In this document: in pieces, positions 12,021-25,400 of the stretch
Numbering within the stretch: position 1 is the first letter of the stretch
Layout of the letters: every line of letters begins with the position of its first letter
Source of the DNA: Eucalyptus grandis
Taxonomy: Eukaryota; Streptophyta; Magnoliopsida; Myrtales; Myrtaceae
Assembly: GCF_016545825.1 (NCBI RefSeq)
Contig: NC_052615.1
Location: 30,997,088 to 31,061,087, forward strand
Direction of reading: 5' to 3'
Length of the DNA stretch: 64,000 bases
The notes under the pieces: model-generated
Told to the model about the DNA's origin: nothing
The model's database searches: none
What the model saw: only the letters and a program-made list of their open reading frames with translations
Program-made: the position numbers and the translations under genes

Positions 12021-13021
12021 AAGAATATCGAGAAAATCGGAGAGGATTTTGACTGCCCCCGGAAATTGCATATATTCCGAAACTTTCAATTATACTTGAT
12101 TTGCTTATTGATAGAAAAAAAATTGGTCCCACCCCACAAATAGGAAAAGGGAAAACGGACCGATGCAAGTTCTTTGCCTTGTGCAACAATAGCTATGCGT
12201 TTAGAATATGAATATGATGTATTTCTTTTTAAAGAAATTCAAGAATAAAAATCTTCAGAGAAATGAAAAGGTTCAAGAGAACGATGCATGAAAAGTTATC
12301 CTAGAATCTTTCTATTTTATGGAAATAATTCAAAAAATGGCCGAATCCTTTAAACTTTCACTATTATGCGAATGCATATGCAAATTTTAAAAAAAATAGT
12401 AATTACATAGTAGTGACTATATGTGAGTAGATTCATTTTACGATTGTATTTAAAAGAATGAAAGTGCAGTTTTTTTAAGTCTTCAACGCCTTCTCAAATT
12501 AAAATTAAACTTCATTTTATCTTATGATGATTCAAATTATTGTTTTCTTACGACAATTCGATGTGACGGAGGATTTTAACTGCTCTGTAATTGCATATAT
12601 TCTAAAACTTTGAATTATGCTTGGTTTGCTTATTGATAAAAATAAAATAAAAATTGGTCCCACCCCACAATAGGAAAAGGGAAAATAGACCGATGCAAGT
12701 TCTTTGCTTTGTGCATCAATAACTATACATTTAGAAAATGAATATGACGTTATTTTTCTGGGAAAATGATTCAAGAATAAAGATCGAGAAATAAGAAAGT
12801 TCAAGAGAACGATATGTATGAAAGTTACCCTCGAATCTTTCTATTTTATGAAGAGAATTCATAAAATGGTCGAATCATTTCAACTTATGTTATTATTTAG
12901 ATGCGTCTATAATTTTTGAAAGATGAATTGTAATTATACAATAGTAACTATCTTCAATGCATTTTCAAATTAAATTTAAACTTCATTCTACCTTACGACT
13001 ATTTGAATTATTGTTTCCTTA
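12020..13021. repeat. Diverged tandem duplication, unit about 540 bp, two copies
   Basis: Copy 1 (about 12020-12545) and copy 2 (about 12565-13021) are collinear. Shared blocks, in order, are TTGCATATATTC, TTGGTCCCACCCCACAA, TAGGAAAAGGGAAAA, GACCGATGCAAGTTCTTTGC, TTCAAGAGAACGAT, AATCTTTCTATTTTATG and CAAATTATTGTTT / GAATTATTGTTT. Many substitutions and indels show it is old. There is no open reading frame in common. Confidence 0.85.
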
Positions 13022-15100
13022 GTAGATCAAGTTGTTTAATATTATCTCTTTCTCAGCACTTTGATATTTAATTAGATTTTTCCCCTTTTTGTTGATTTAA
13101 AATAAATGGAGAATGGGTCCCCCTCGTTCTTATGACCTAGACGGGGAACAAAATTGGTCCATTTTCCAAATTCGATTCTCTGTGTGCTAACGATTTAAAA
13201 AAAAAAAAAAAAAAAATGAATGACTGGGGGCAAGTTGAGTCAAAGCGGTCATGAAGCTTGTGTGTACATTTTACGCAACTCAAGCAACCGTTTTTTTTCG
13301 ACAAAAAAAAAATCAACTTTTTTCCTTTTTTTATTATTATTTTCGGCAAACATAAATAAAAAGGACCCTGAAAATATCTCTTACTACAAAACAAAGAAGA
13401 CAGAAATTAAGTCCCAAGCCCCCCCGTATTCGCCAAGCCCGAAGCCCCCGTGCTTTGACATTTATGTCCTTCACCCGTGTTTTTCTCGGCCTGGCCTGTC
13501 GGAAGTACGTCCTTTTCTCCCTTTCACCTTTCGGAAATTTGTCGTTTCAACCGCCACGTCATCAGCCTCGTGCCGTAGAGTTTACTTTTTTTATTTTTCC
13601 TCATTTTCATCTTGCGACGACTTCTAACTTTTAAATTAGTCGATAATTACGTTCAATCTAAAATGACTTGAAATTGATCGGTGCCTATTGTTCTCCTTGA
13701 TTACTTGCTTGCGATCCGCCCCTAATTTTATGCGGAATGAATAAAATAGAGCACTGAAATATAAAAATAATCATTTATTGAACCATTCAAGTGAGATTTT
13801 AATGAAACCAATAACAATCACTCATATGGGAATAGAATAATTAATGTGCTTACATGTAATAGTGAAGGACTACAATCAATGATTTATAGATCTAAAAAAT
13901 CTATAAATCTAGATCTAGGTCTATAAATCCAAAAAAAAGAAGAAGATCTACGACGATTAAGCTCATCAAGCTATAGTCAAATTATTTGTTTTAAAGCACA
14001 AGAAATTTACACAAAATGTCAATTCCTAATGAGGAGTTATTTTATGAAAAGGTCTCTGATCATATTAATTCCTTTCCTTGTTCGAAATGACCAAAAGAAG
14101 AAACTAAGTTGGAAGAGTTTCAAATTATCTTAGTTCTTTGGTTTCTTTTCAGTTTTTTACTTCATTTGTGTAGTCTAACATCATACTCAACTTAGTTGCC
14201 ACTTTCAATTGCATGCATTTATTATGGAGAAGGTGTATAACCAATTATAAATCTATTGTACTGTACAGATATTAATTCAATTATAAACTTTTCAATTTTA
14301 CCAATTTAATTTTAGCCTTTTATGTGAAATTTTAATGTAGTAATTCCACTTAATTGACGCAATCACATGTCACATGAGATGAATGGTCATTTGTACTTAA
14401 TATTGATTGTGTAATTTTCTTCATCTATTTCGTGAACACATGGCGATCGTACTTCATTGTTATTATATCTATCATCAATGTAAACTTCGAAAGATCCAAT
14501 TTCTTTGAATATAAGTTATAAAATGTCAAATATTCAATATAACCATTTCAAATTAGAAATTCAAGCTCTACAACGTACGCTCCCTATATTAGACCAAAAA
14601 GGGTAGAAAATTTAATTAATTCCGAGATCACGAGTTTTCTCTGGCGAGCAGTTCGACGCTTTTTGGGGGGGAGAATCTCGGGAATGCCGACCCAAATCAA
14701 CCTCACGCGTGGCCCGTACGGCAGCTTCCCGACTCAGCCAACGAAAGCTCAGTCCACTTCTTCGAAAAGTCTTTTTTTTTTTTTTTTTTTTGCAGTCTTC
14801 GAAAAGTCTTTCAACTGCTGAAGAAAGAACCGGAAAATAAGAAAAAAGATTCAAACAAAAAAAGAAAAAGAAAAGGAGAAGAAGGAAAAGGACGGGTCCC
14901 ACGCGGGGGGAGCAGGTGTTAGGGGCAATCTCGTAATTCGGGGCCAACACGAGGGGCGATTGTAGCTTCATCTGACAAGCGACACGCCCCCGAGAATTAA
15001 AAGAAAATAAAGAAAAACACTGCCCCTGTCCCGGCGCCCCATCGAACCGGGCGCTGTCGTCTCGTCCTCGGACACCCGCGAAACGAACCGGCGGCGTTGG
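13022..15100. other. Intergenic and distal promoter DNA upstream of NRPD1; no gene recognised
   Basis: Contains A- and T-homopolymers (about 13195-13216, 14772-14791) and AT-rich DNA that becomes GC-rich toward 14.9 kb. A 135-codon frame at 13220-13627 has no domain. The long minus-strand frame at 14612-15493 is low-complexity Arg/Ser/Glu from GA repeats. Confidence 0.5.
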
Positions 15101-15531
15101 CGAACTCCCTCTCTCTCTCTCTCTCTCTCTCCCTCCCTCCCTTTCGCCGTGACTTTCTCTCTCTAAAAACTCTCTCTCTAGACTCTCTCGTGTCGTCTCC
15201 TCTCCCCATCCTGTTCGCAAAACCCAAAACCCAAAACCCCCAATCGCTCTCGTCTCCCCTCCCCTTTCTTTCAGTTTCGGACCCCGATTTTGCTCGTTAT
15301 TTGCGGTTGTGCCTCGCAAAGCCGCGGCCTTTATAGCACAGTCCCCGCAGTTTCGGCAGTACAAGCTCCTTCCTCCCTCCTCCCGTTCGTTTCTCTCTCT
15401 CTCTCTCTCTCTCCTGCTGCTGTTGCTTCTGTTGCTGCTGCTGCTGCTGCGGCTGCGGCCTGCTCTGCTGCTCTGGCTCGCGCGGACTGCCAATGCGCGG
15501 TCGCTAGCGGGGGCTGCATTGGTTCGGCGAA
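15100..15531 (+). promoter_or_regulatory. Putative NRPD1 promoter-proximal region and first non-coding exon
   Basis: A GC-rich leader contains two (CT)n runs (about 15107-15131 and 15393-15412) and a degenerate CTG/CTT run (about 15413-15478). It ends at a consensus donor, AA|GTGAGT, at 15531/15532. The coding start at 19401 lies 11 bases after an acceptor, so at least one upstream non-coding exon is required, and this is the best candidate. A second possible leader exon begins after TTTGGCAG at about 17639. Transcript evidence is needed to fix either. Confidence 0.45.
15107..15478. repeat. (CT)n and (CTG)n simple repeats in the NRPD1 leader
   Basis: CT run at 15107-15131, a second CT run at 15393-15412, and CTG-rich repeats at 15413-15478. 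They account for the arginine/glutamate- and leucine-rich shadow frames in this region. Confidence 0.9.
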
Positions 15532-17713
15532 GTGAGTGAACGGCCTAATCCCCTCCCCTCCGTATTCCCCTCTCGCGGCTTCACATGTGCGTTCTTCGTC
15601 CCTTTCTAAGCTGTTGATGATAGCGATATCGGAGTTTGGTCGTTTCTGGCCGCGATCTCCTCACGTGGTGATCGCAAAGTTTGCTTTTTTAAGAGGCTCT
15701 GTTCTTGTTTTATTTATTTATTTATCTATTTATTTTTTTTAATGTTTTCCTCTTTTTCTTGCTCTGCGCGCTTCCTTCTTTTGTTCTTTTTGGGCGTGAT
15801 CATGTAGGATCGTGTGAGGTTTTCGCGGCGTGGAGAGTTTTGGGGACGGTTGCGACGGTCGTTGGATTGGGTCAATTGGGCGCCCTGCATGGGAGATTCG
15901 GGGTTCGCCGTTTTGCATGTTATGCTGGTGCGGTGGGGGATTTTCTGCGGGCGAGCTGCGGATAATGTCGACGGCGTGGGCAGGGTTTCCCGCACGGTGA
16001 TGGAGTTTACCGGGCGTTTCGCGTGCCTCGTCGCGGGAAATTATCGGCTCACGAGGCGATTGGGGTTTGCTTTTCGGGCCTGAAGTTAAACAGTCTGTTA
16101 GTGATGGTGGTTATGTTCTTGGTGTGCTCGATTGATCTGTTGATTGGCCGCAATGCCGCATTGCCGTTGTCTCCTTGTTATAGATGATTGTTCCTGCAGA
16201 ATGAGAGTTCTTTCAAGAGGGTGCTTGTACTTTGTGCAGGGACCAACATAGGTGATTTGTTGCTTGTAGTCAATTGGTCAATACCTGATCAAAACGGCTC
16301 TTTTAAAAGACCTTTTTCCAGCAAGTGAGATTGTTGTTTGTGGACAAGTTTCTGATTTTTTATAGTTGACGATTCATGAATACATGAGTTAGTGATATGG
16401 GTAATGTGACAGTTTCTGTCCCTTTGTATGTGCATCTTAAGATTACAATTTTAGTTACATTGATTACATGGTCAAGACAACTTACAGAGATGATGTATTT
16501 TGGATGGAGCTGCCTTTCTGACTTGACGTGCATTTGAATCTTGCCCTCACTGGAGTGCTTTGCACCTTCATGAGTTCGGATGAGAGACATGTACTGGATT
16601 TGCTTTCAAAGAGCCTTTACACGTTTTTTTAATTTATACTGGATGATCAGCTTTTGTAACGGTAGTGTGAAAATTGAGAATCTTTGATGACTCGAGGTTG
16701 TTCTCGAAGGAAATTGAGGATGTTACATTGTCTACCTTGTGATACCAGTTTCCTTGTTTTGTTTTCTTTCCTTTATAGTTAAATTTAAACTTATGATTTT
16801 TCCTCAATCAATCACATGCTTGAAAACAAGATGAGGGTTTTTTTCTTTTTTTGGGAGAAAGAGTTTCTCTTCTCCTTTAAGTGATTGACTAATATGAATT
16901 TTCCTCTTCAAATTGCCTTTCACAGGATTTACTCTTTTTTTTCTTCCCCTGATAAGGAACATTTAAAAGGTAAATGAAAACGCTTTAATGATCAGCTGTT
17001 TATGGATATTAAGCTGCCGATATTTCTCATTAGATGTGTTTCAAGTACTCGGCGACTTGGTCGATATCATGCATCCCAAAGATGATAAACTTCATTTCAG
17101 TGGAAAAAGGATCTACGGTGGGAAACTTCACGATCTGTATAAAAATTGCCCAAAACACTCTCGTTGATGTGTTTGCACTTCTCGTGGAGCTGGTCTTAAG
17201 TCTTTTGGTTGGTGACAATTCGTCACATCCTTCATATATCAAAGACATATTATGACACCCTTTAGGAGATGCACCTAAATTTTTGCCATATTTCTCATAT
17301 CCAAATGCTTTCAATCTTAGGAAATAGTGAGTCTTTTTCAGATTTAGGAAGCTGCAATGCCTCTACGTCAGATTGGTCTAAGTTAATGGTTCTCAATATG
17401 TTACTGTTGAATTTAACCTGAAACTCTACAGGTGATTTGTGGGAATATATGTGGCAGAATGGCTAGGTTTTACTTAAATCACAGCTAAATCTATTTTTAG
17501 TTTGTCATTTTGGCGTCCACATGGTGAATGAAATGCTTGGGTTATTGTGGAATTTTTTGCATGAATGTAAATATTCCTTGCGATGGCTAATCTGATCTGT
17601 CCTTTTTCCTTCTCAAATTTATTTACTCACTTTGGCAGGTAGTTAGCACAGAGATTGCGCTGCTCCAGCAGAAACAGAGGAGCAGGCTTGCTTTTACTAG
17701 AAGAAGGGCTTTA

Positions 17714-17920
17714 CCAACTAATTGGACAGGCGGATTTTGTTTCAAGAAGCTCTCAGATTTGGATAAATTGTGCTTTCAATTGTAAGCCAATAAATTTAAC
17801 TGCCTGTCAAAATTTTAAACTAATTGGACGAGCGATATTTTTTGTTAAGATGCTTTCCGGTTTAGATAAATTGTACTTTGAACTGCAAGTTAACAACTTT
17901 AATTATCTGTCAGAACCATC
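17714..17920. repeat. Degenerate tandem duplication in NRPD1 leader intron, unit about 102 bp
   Basis: ACTAATTGGACAGGCG, AGATTTGGATAAATTGTGCTTT and CTGCCTGTCA in copy 1 are matched 102 bases later by ACTAATTGGACGAGCG, GGTTTAGATAAATTGTACTTT and TATCTGTCA. It lies between the putative leader and the first coding exon. Confidence 0.8.
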
Positions 17921-18204
17921 TTTGTCGTTTAACATGTTTCATGAATGACTGTCACCATGGATATCCTAGCACATCTTCTATGCCTGTAAGGAAGCTTGCT
18001 TTATACAGCAGGCATTTTTGCTCAGGTGTTTCGGTTGTACTGACCCTATATGATTAGGGGCACTATCTTCATATCCCATTATTCCATGCCTCTACTTTTT
18101 TGCCAATTATTTATGTCCTTTCTTTTCTTTTTTGTTGCTTCATCCACTGTCAAATCCTGTTGGGGAACAATGTGTCTGTTCTACTTCCTCTGTTCTTGAA
18201 TATT

Positions 18205-18640
18205 TTGAGCGTCTTAACTACAAGGCTGTCCAATTAATCGACAAAAAGATCTAGTTTGTGATGAAGTCACTCCACATGTTTATTCAGCATATCATGGTGC
18301 ATCTTTCAGTTGGCATTGTTCTCTCCCTAAGCTGTTTACTTCGTAAACTATGAGGTTGAACAATTTAGGGCCCGACAATCTAACTTTTTTCCTATTTGGC
18401 CAGACCCAACAATCTACTTTGGAAGAGCCAAAATTTCACGATGAAGGCAGTTCAGCCTTCTATTCAACAGATCATGATGCATCTCTTCATTTTTTTTTTT
18501 TTTTTTTTGTCTTCTTGAAGATTTCACATTCTAAATTACAAGGTTTTACAATTGGGTGGACAAAATAACTAATTTGCAAGAGCCACAATTCTGTGCTGAA
18601 GTTACTATACTCATTTATTCAACAGATCACGACTGCTTTA
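18205..18640. repeat. Three degenerate copies of a roughly 110-130 bp repeat in NRPD1 leader intron
   Basis: Each copy shares, in order, an '(acta)caagg' or 'acaatct' start, a 'gaagagcca' or 'aaaaagatc' middle, 'tgatgaag'/'gctgaag', and a 'ttcaacagatcatgatgcatct'-like end (about 18284-18306, 18463-18484, 18620-18634). The copies are strongly diverged and their boundaries are approximate. Confidence 0.55.
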
Positions 18641-19400
18641 TTAGTGAAATGTGGAGTTACATTAATGAGCCTCAAACTTCATGAATTTTCCATTTTGTAT
18701 CATTCATTTTGTCTGATCAATCTTCATGGATGCCTTTTCAGTATTGAAACCTACCCTAAACTCGAAAGTAAAATTGCCTTTTCCAATCAAGTGCGGATAT
18801 TTACCGCCCTTATTCTTGGTTTTCGTGTATACTAACTGCAGGTGTGGTTCTTTCTCTTTCTGATTAGCGAAGGAGCTTTTATTACACAAATGACAATTTT
18901 TTCCCTGGTTATTGCAGCTTGATTGATTATGTGTAGAGACAAATATATTCAGAAGACAATTTGAGTTCATTTAGAGTCATTGCTTTCTTTACTTATCCTT
19001 TGGTATTAGAGTTGTGGTCTCTAAAGTTTTTGCGCATCAGTCTAGTCCATATTTTAGCCAGGTAAAAATTTAACCGTCTTATCATGTGATGGGCACATCA
19101 TTGTTCTGTACATAGTGATTTGGCTATTAGTTCCATACTTGATCCAATCTCAAATTCTACTGTGCACACTCTTTTACATGATAAATGATGTGATTTTTCA
19201 CATTTGTAAAGTCCGTTACTCATGTATATATTCTTCTTCAATATATTTCTCTTAATTAAATGACATGAAAGCAATCATGCACTCATGAAGTGCATGCGTG
19301 AGCGCTAGTTTATTATAAGTGATCTAATAACTCGTCATGCCAAACTTTTCCTCTTAAGGATGTTATATAATAAATGTAGCTTATTGTAGGTGTGAATCCA

Positions 19401-22400
19401 ATGGACAATGATTTCTGTGAGGAGCAGCAAGTTCCTTCTGCTGTTTTGACAGGAGTAGTCTTCAATGTTCTAAGTTGCAGAGAAGTGGTAAGTTTTCATC
19501 TTGTCCTAATATTCCTTCATCTGCAACCCTTCAGCTGCGTATTAAATCTTTTATGCTGAAGTTGGAATGCATTAAACGGACTTTGGAAAGCTTTTAGTAA
19601 TTAATGCTGCACGATTTAGCTACTTCGAAAATTTCTTTGTGTATATGATATTGACTATTCTTCCAAGTAACTTTGAGATTTGACACATTTATTGGGGGTG
19701 TGGCACATATTCTTGACCTGCATATCAGTCGACGTGAAAAGTTGAACTCAAAAGTATGAGACCTTGAGACTGCCTGAGTTGACAGGTTAGAAACTTGCAT
19801 GGCTGACTAAAGTTTGGCAACAGTCATCAAAAGATCTGCACAAATTTCTGATTACCAAATTTATGACATGACAGCATTGTAGGAAAAAATACTGAAAACT
19901 GGAGTCATATAGAGGGAATGAAATAAATAGAGGGAACGCAAAAGACAAGGCATATTCCAAAGATATCCAATGTCACTTGTTTTCTTTAACAGGTTTGTCA
20001 CAGATACAGAGCACGAACAATGTCTGTAGTGAAAAAGTATCGACATTTTTATCACCTAGCTATTTCAGAATGTTCACAATCACAAATAGGTAGTGCTCTT
20101 TCTTCCTTGAGAAGTGTCCTTGTGATGGCAAGGATCTCATGATTTGCTAGTGACTTGTTTGCCACCGAAATATATTTATGGCACTATTTTAAAGAACCTG
20201 TGGTAATAATATTTCTTTCTGATATGGCCAATTTTCGTAAAAATTCTGATAGCACAAAACATTAACATTTAAAAAAGTGACAAAAACATGAAAAAGATGA
20301 GTGACATTTTGTCCAGCTTTCAATAAAGAAAACATGGTTGGAGTTTTATGTTGGTTGCAGATTAAACGAAGACAAACCTCTATATGCATTTGATTTTTCT
20401 GGCATGGTTCGCATTCGACAATTGTTAATAGCTTCTGGCACGTCCTGTTTAGTCCTTCGTTCTTCAAGCTATGAATGCATCCATGTCGTTCTTTCCGGCC
20501 TCTTTCACTTTTGTCTTGGAGGAAATTGCTTACTATATTTTACAACTTTTCTGTTGCTATTCTAATGAGTGTTCTTTTAGCCTCTATGTTAGTAGTGAAC
20601 TTTGTCTTTATTTTGAGCCTGTTTGTTTTTCTTTTCCCTTCAAATTCATTTACTTGTTGGCCAAGCCCACTCAATGGATAAGGCTTCTTGTGTCGTCGTA
20701 GTCATTGTTGCTCAATTACTTGTCTTGCCAATCCTTTCTGTGCCTATGATCTGCCATTAGCAGACAACGCACAAATGTTGGACAACAGACATGGCTTGTG
20801 CAGTTAATCTAGCATTAGTTCTGGATATGATATGTTCTAGGTTGACATTTAGATATTTTGGCCAACTTTGCCTTCTCAAACAATTTACACACTGATATTT
20901 TGACAGGAGAAGATATCTTCAATAACAATTGAGTCTGTCGGTGAGGTCAGTGACTCTAGATTGGGACTCCCAAACTCCTCTGGTCAGTGCTCCACTTGTG
21001 GCGCCAAAGACTTGAAACAGTGTGAAGGTAATGATGCATACAGATCAATGAAACTTTCTAAGTTTAGTGCCCCTTTCCTCTCTGTATCCTTTTTTTTTCC
21101 TGTTGAACGGTGAATCATGATTAATCATCAGGTCATTTCGGATCTATCAAGTTGCCATGTACAATACTTCACCCGTATTTTCTGTCTGAAGTTGCTAAGT
21201 TGCTGAATAAGATTTGCCCAGGTTGTAAATCTGTTCGGCAAGATCTACGGGTTAAGGTCAGGTACCTCATCTTGCTGCTGTCCATTCAGATATATTTGGT
21301 AGAGTTAAATCTATACATAACTAAAAATATTTTCCTGTTGTTGCCTGCAATTCCTTTTCCTTGTCTTGTTTGCTCAGCATTGGGGCAACTTAAGGAATAA
21401 AATTTCTGACTGAAAAATCTACTAGATGAAGAATTGTCTTTTTTTTGGGTAAAGTACTAGATGAAGAGCTGTCTGTGGACACGATAACAATTAATTAAAC
21501 TCGAAGACCAGTGTAAGGTTTTGGATTGGTCTCTGATCTACTGTCTCAAATATCTTTCTGGATAAGCACCTACATCTTTGTCCTACTAGATTTATTGTCT
21601 TCAGCAGGACGAGTACGTCCCCCTTCCTTATTCTTTTCATTGGCTTGAACAGTTAAAAGGATTGCGGGATAATATGATCAATGTAGTGTTTCATGATCAT
21701 GTGAACGGTCTACACTGCTTTAGACATTGGCATGTTTTAAATATCGGATTGCAAAATCCACCAGGCTATGTTTCCTCTTGGAAAGAAGCTGAGGAGGTTA
21801 AGAAACCCCTGTGTTCATTGGAATTTGAATGTTGAAATTATACCCCCATTTCTGTCCAAAACTAGCAGTTGGGATTGGTAAATTGTTTTCTTACTTCCTA
21901 TGTACCATACATCATGAAACCCAATGCCATTTTCTTGTGACTCTTCTCTAGTTTTGTTTTCTTTACTCTGGGTTTATGATTAGATTTTTTTCTGGGACAT
22001 TCTTGCTCAACTTTAGCTTGGACAATGTGAAGTGCATTGTAATCATGCTGTTAATTTTGGTGTTTTTATATGAACCCAAATGTCTGACTTGCTTCCTCTA
22101 ACTTGTCATGCAAAACATTATGCTTTCTCTTGTTAATGTTTTATCTTTTGAGCTTTTTGCCTTTTCTCTCTGCTAATGCTTCACCTGTTTCACTTTGTAC
22201 ATTAATTTTCCAGAAGAGTGGTCCGGGTCAGGTACATCATGGGACTAGGGGTTGCAAATACTGTCTCGTAAGTTAATTTATATTTCTATAATATTCTCGT
22301 TCCAAATAAGGCCTTCATAATTTGGTGGTAACTATTTGTGCATTGAGCAGCCTACTCAAGTAGATTATTATCCGCCTATGAAGTTCAAAGTGTCATCTAA

Positions 22401-25400
22401 GGATCTTTTCAGAAGAACTGCCATCATTGTAGAAGTAGATGAAAGTTTTCGAAATACTCAAAAGAAGCTAAACAGGAGGATTTGGCCCTCTGATTACTGG
22501 GACTTTATCCCAAAAAATCCGGAACAAGAAGAAAGTTCTCTGAAACCAAACAGAAGGGTATTATCGCATGCTCAGGTAGCTCATCCTCTATAGGTTGTCT
22601 GAATTTGTTGTTATTTCTTGTATGAAACTGAGAGTGAGACATTCATTTGAAAAAATATTTGTTAGACATCATCAAGTGTTGTATGCGCCAGCACTCTAAG
22701 CCATATTCTTGGCACTATTCAAGTTATGTTGCATATGAAATTAATTGGTTTCAATTAACAGTAACTACAGGTTCTTTTCAGAGGATGCTATTTTAAATCT
22801 TTCCAATCGAAGAAAAATGAGGGAGAGACGTATTATGATTTGTACTGCTTTTAATAGGAATTGAGCAGAATGATACTAATATTGGCTGACATAATTTTTC
22901 TGCCTCATGCCCTGTCTCCTTATTCTCTTACTTTATCATGCTTAGTGAATCTCTTTCCATCTATTTATAATACACTGCTCTCTCTCACACATGCACAGTT
23001 ACAATTTGATTATTGTCTTGGTAGTTAGCTTGATGCACTCTTGATACACTTCTTCCATTTCAGGTTTATCACTTATTGAATGGCGTTGATCCTACTTTCA
23101 TTAGAAAGTTTATCTCAAGACAAGATTCTCTTTTTCTCAACTGTTTCCCTGTAACACCAAATGGTCATCGTGTGACTGAAGCCACTCATGCATTTTCTCA
23201 TGGACAGCGGCTGGTCCTTGTAAGTCCTTTTCTGTCTAGAAAAAGAAGCAAGAGTGGGTCTAAATCTCACAATGAATGCTTAGTTGCTTACCCACTTAGG
23301 GAATAGTCTTATTATTGCTGCTTTCTTTCTTAATTGGATTTAATATGGCTGGTTAGCCGGCCTAGTGTTGATTTATTATTCTTTTCCCTGTAAATTTCTT
23401 TCAGGATGACCGAACGAGGGTATACAAGAAACTTGTCGATTTTAGGGGGACAGCTAATGAGTTGGGCTCACGCGTCCTTGAGTGTCTTAAAGTTTCTAAG
23501 GCAAGCTCTGCAATCTTCTGTTAAGACTTTCGAGAATGGTTAAGCTCTATGCTTACTGGTTTATTTTCAAACAGCTGAACCCAGACAAGTTATCGAATAC
23601 CGAATCTGCTTTTGCCCAGAACAGAAAGAGCAGGGACTTGGATTTCACTTCTTCTGGTTTGAGATGGATGAAAGATGTTGTTCTCGGGAAGCGGAGTGAT
23701 TACTGTTTTCGGATGGTTGTGACTGGTAATCCAAACATCAAGCTCAGTGAAATTGGTGTACCGTGTCATATAGCAGAGAGATTGCAAGTATCTGAGACTT
23801 TGAATAAGTGGAACTGCGAAAAGTTAAATGCTGTCTGCAGTTTACTGCTGCTTGAAAGAGGTGGCATGCTTGTTCGGAGAAAAGGGCGTCTTGTGCGTAT
23901 CAGTCACATGAAAGAACTTCTTTTTGGAGACACTATATACAGGCCATTAAGTGACGGAGACATGGTTTTGGTAAATAGGCCTCCATCTATACACCAGCAC
24001 TCTCATCTCGCATTATCTGCCAAGGTTCTACCCATAGCCTCAGCTCTATCTATAAATCCGCTATGCTGTTCCCCTCTTCGCGGAGATTTTGATGGGGACT
24101 GCATCCATGGATATATTCCGCAATCGGTGGATGCTAGAGTAGAGCTAAGAGAGCTGGTTGGTGTGGATAGGCAGTTGTATAATGGGCAAAGTGGCAGGAA
24201 CCTTCTTTCTCTTGGTCAGGATAGTCTAGTTGCTGCTCACTTGATATTGGAGGATAGTGTTTGCTTCAACCGCTTTGATATCCAACAACTTAAAATGTTG
24301 TGCCCCAATGATTTGCTTCCTCCGGTACCTTCAGTCGAGGGTGGAATGTGGACTGGGAAGCAATTATTCCAGATGCTCTTGCCTAGAGGATTTGAGTGGT
24401 TTTCGTCTTCGAATGACATTGGAATTAGCAATGGGGAAATTGTCTTTTCAGAAGGATCTGCTTGGCTTCGAGATGCCGATGACAATCTCTTTCAGAGGCT
24501 TATCACTTTTTGTCAGAGTAGGGTACTTAACATTTTGCATGCTGCTCAAGAAGTTCTTTGCGAGTGGTTGTCCATGAGGGGTTTTAGCGTTTCATTATCA
24601 GATTTGTACCTTGCGTCTGATTCATTCTCGCGGGAAAATATGATCGAGGAAATTAGTTGTGGTTTGCAAGAAGCAGATGAAACATGCAATATCAAACAGT
24701 TTATGGTGGATTCTTCACGGGACTTCCTCGCTGGAAATGGTGAAGAAATAAATGCTATGGCCTTCAATTCAGAACGGTTGTGTTATGAGAAGCAGAAATC
24801 CCCTGCCCTTAGTCAGGCATCTGTCGATGCTTTTAAGCGAGTCTTTCGAGACATACAAAGTTTGGCATACAAGTATGCTAGCAAGGACAATTCCATGATT
24901 TCTATGTTTAAATCTGGAAGTAAGGGTAATCTGCTAAAGATTGCTCAACACAGTATGTGCGTTGGCCTGCAACATTCTCTAGTTCCGTTATCTTTTGATA
25001 TACCACATCATCTTTCCAATGCTTCTTATAATAGCCATAAGGAAAGGAATATAGATCGTACGCATGATTTTCCATTTCCTCAGTCTTTCATCCCATTTGC
25101 AGTAGTCAAGAACTCCTTTCTTTCCGGTTTGAATCCATTAGAGTGTTTCGTGCATTCTGTCACAAATCGAGCTAGTTCCTTCAGCGAGAATGCCGAAGTC
25201 CCCGGAACCTTACACCGGAAGCTTATGTTTTTCATGCGTGATCTATATGTTTCCTATGATGGCACAGTTAGAAGTGCTTATGGCAATCAACTCATAGAGT
25301 TTTCTTATGGCATTGAGAAGCAATCATCTACTCCCTGCAGCCGCAAAGACAGTCTCTCCTGTGAGAATGCAAAATCTGGGGAAGGGATGGGAGGCCAACC

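Noticed and set aside
15218..15242. Telomere-like AAACCC repeats
   Set aside because: The units are CAAAACC/AAAACCC and not the plant AAACCCT repeat, and there are only about three of them within a C-rich leader.
14612..15493. 293-codon minus-strand open frame
   Set aside because: It is composed of RERERE/SSSSN runs produced by the GA/CAG microsatellites of the NRPD1 leader, with no domain, and its composition follows the repeats.
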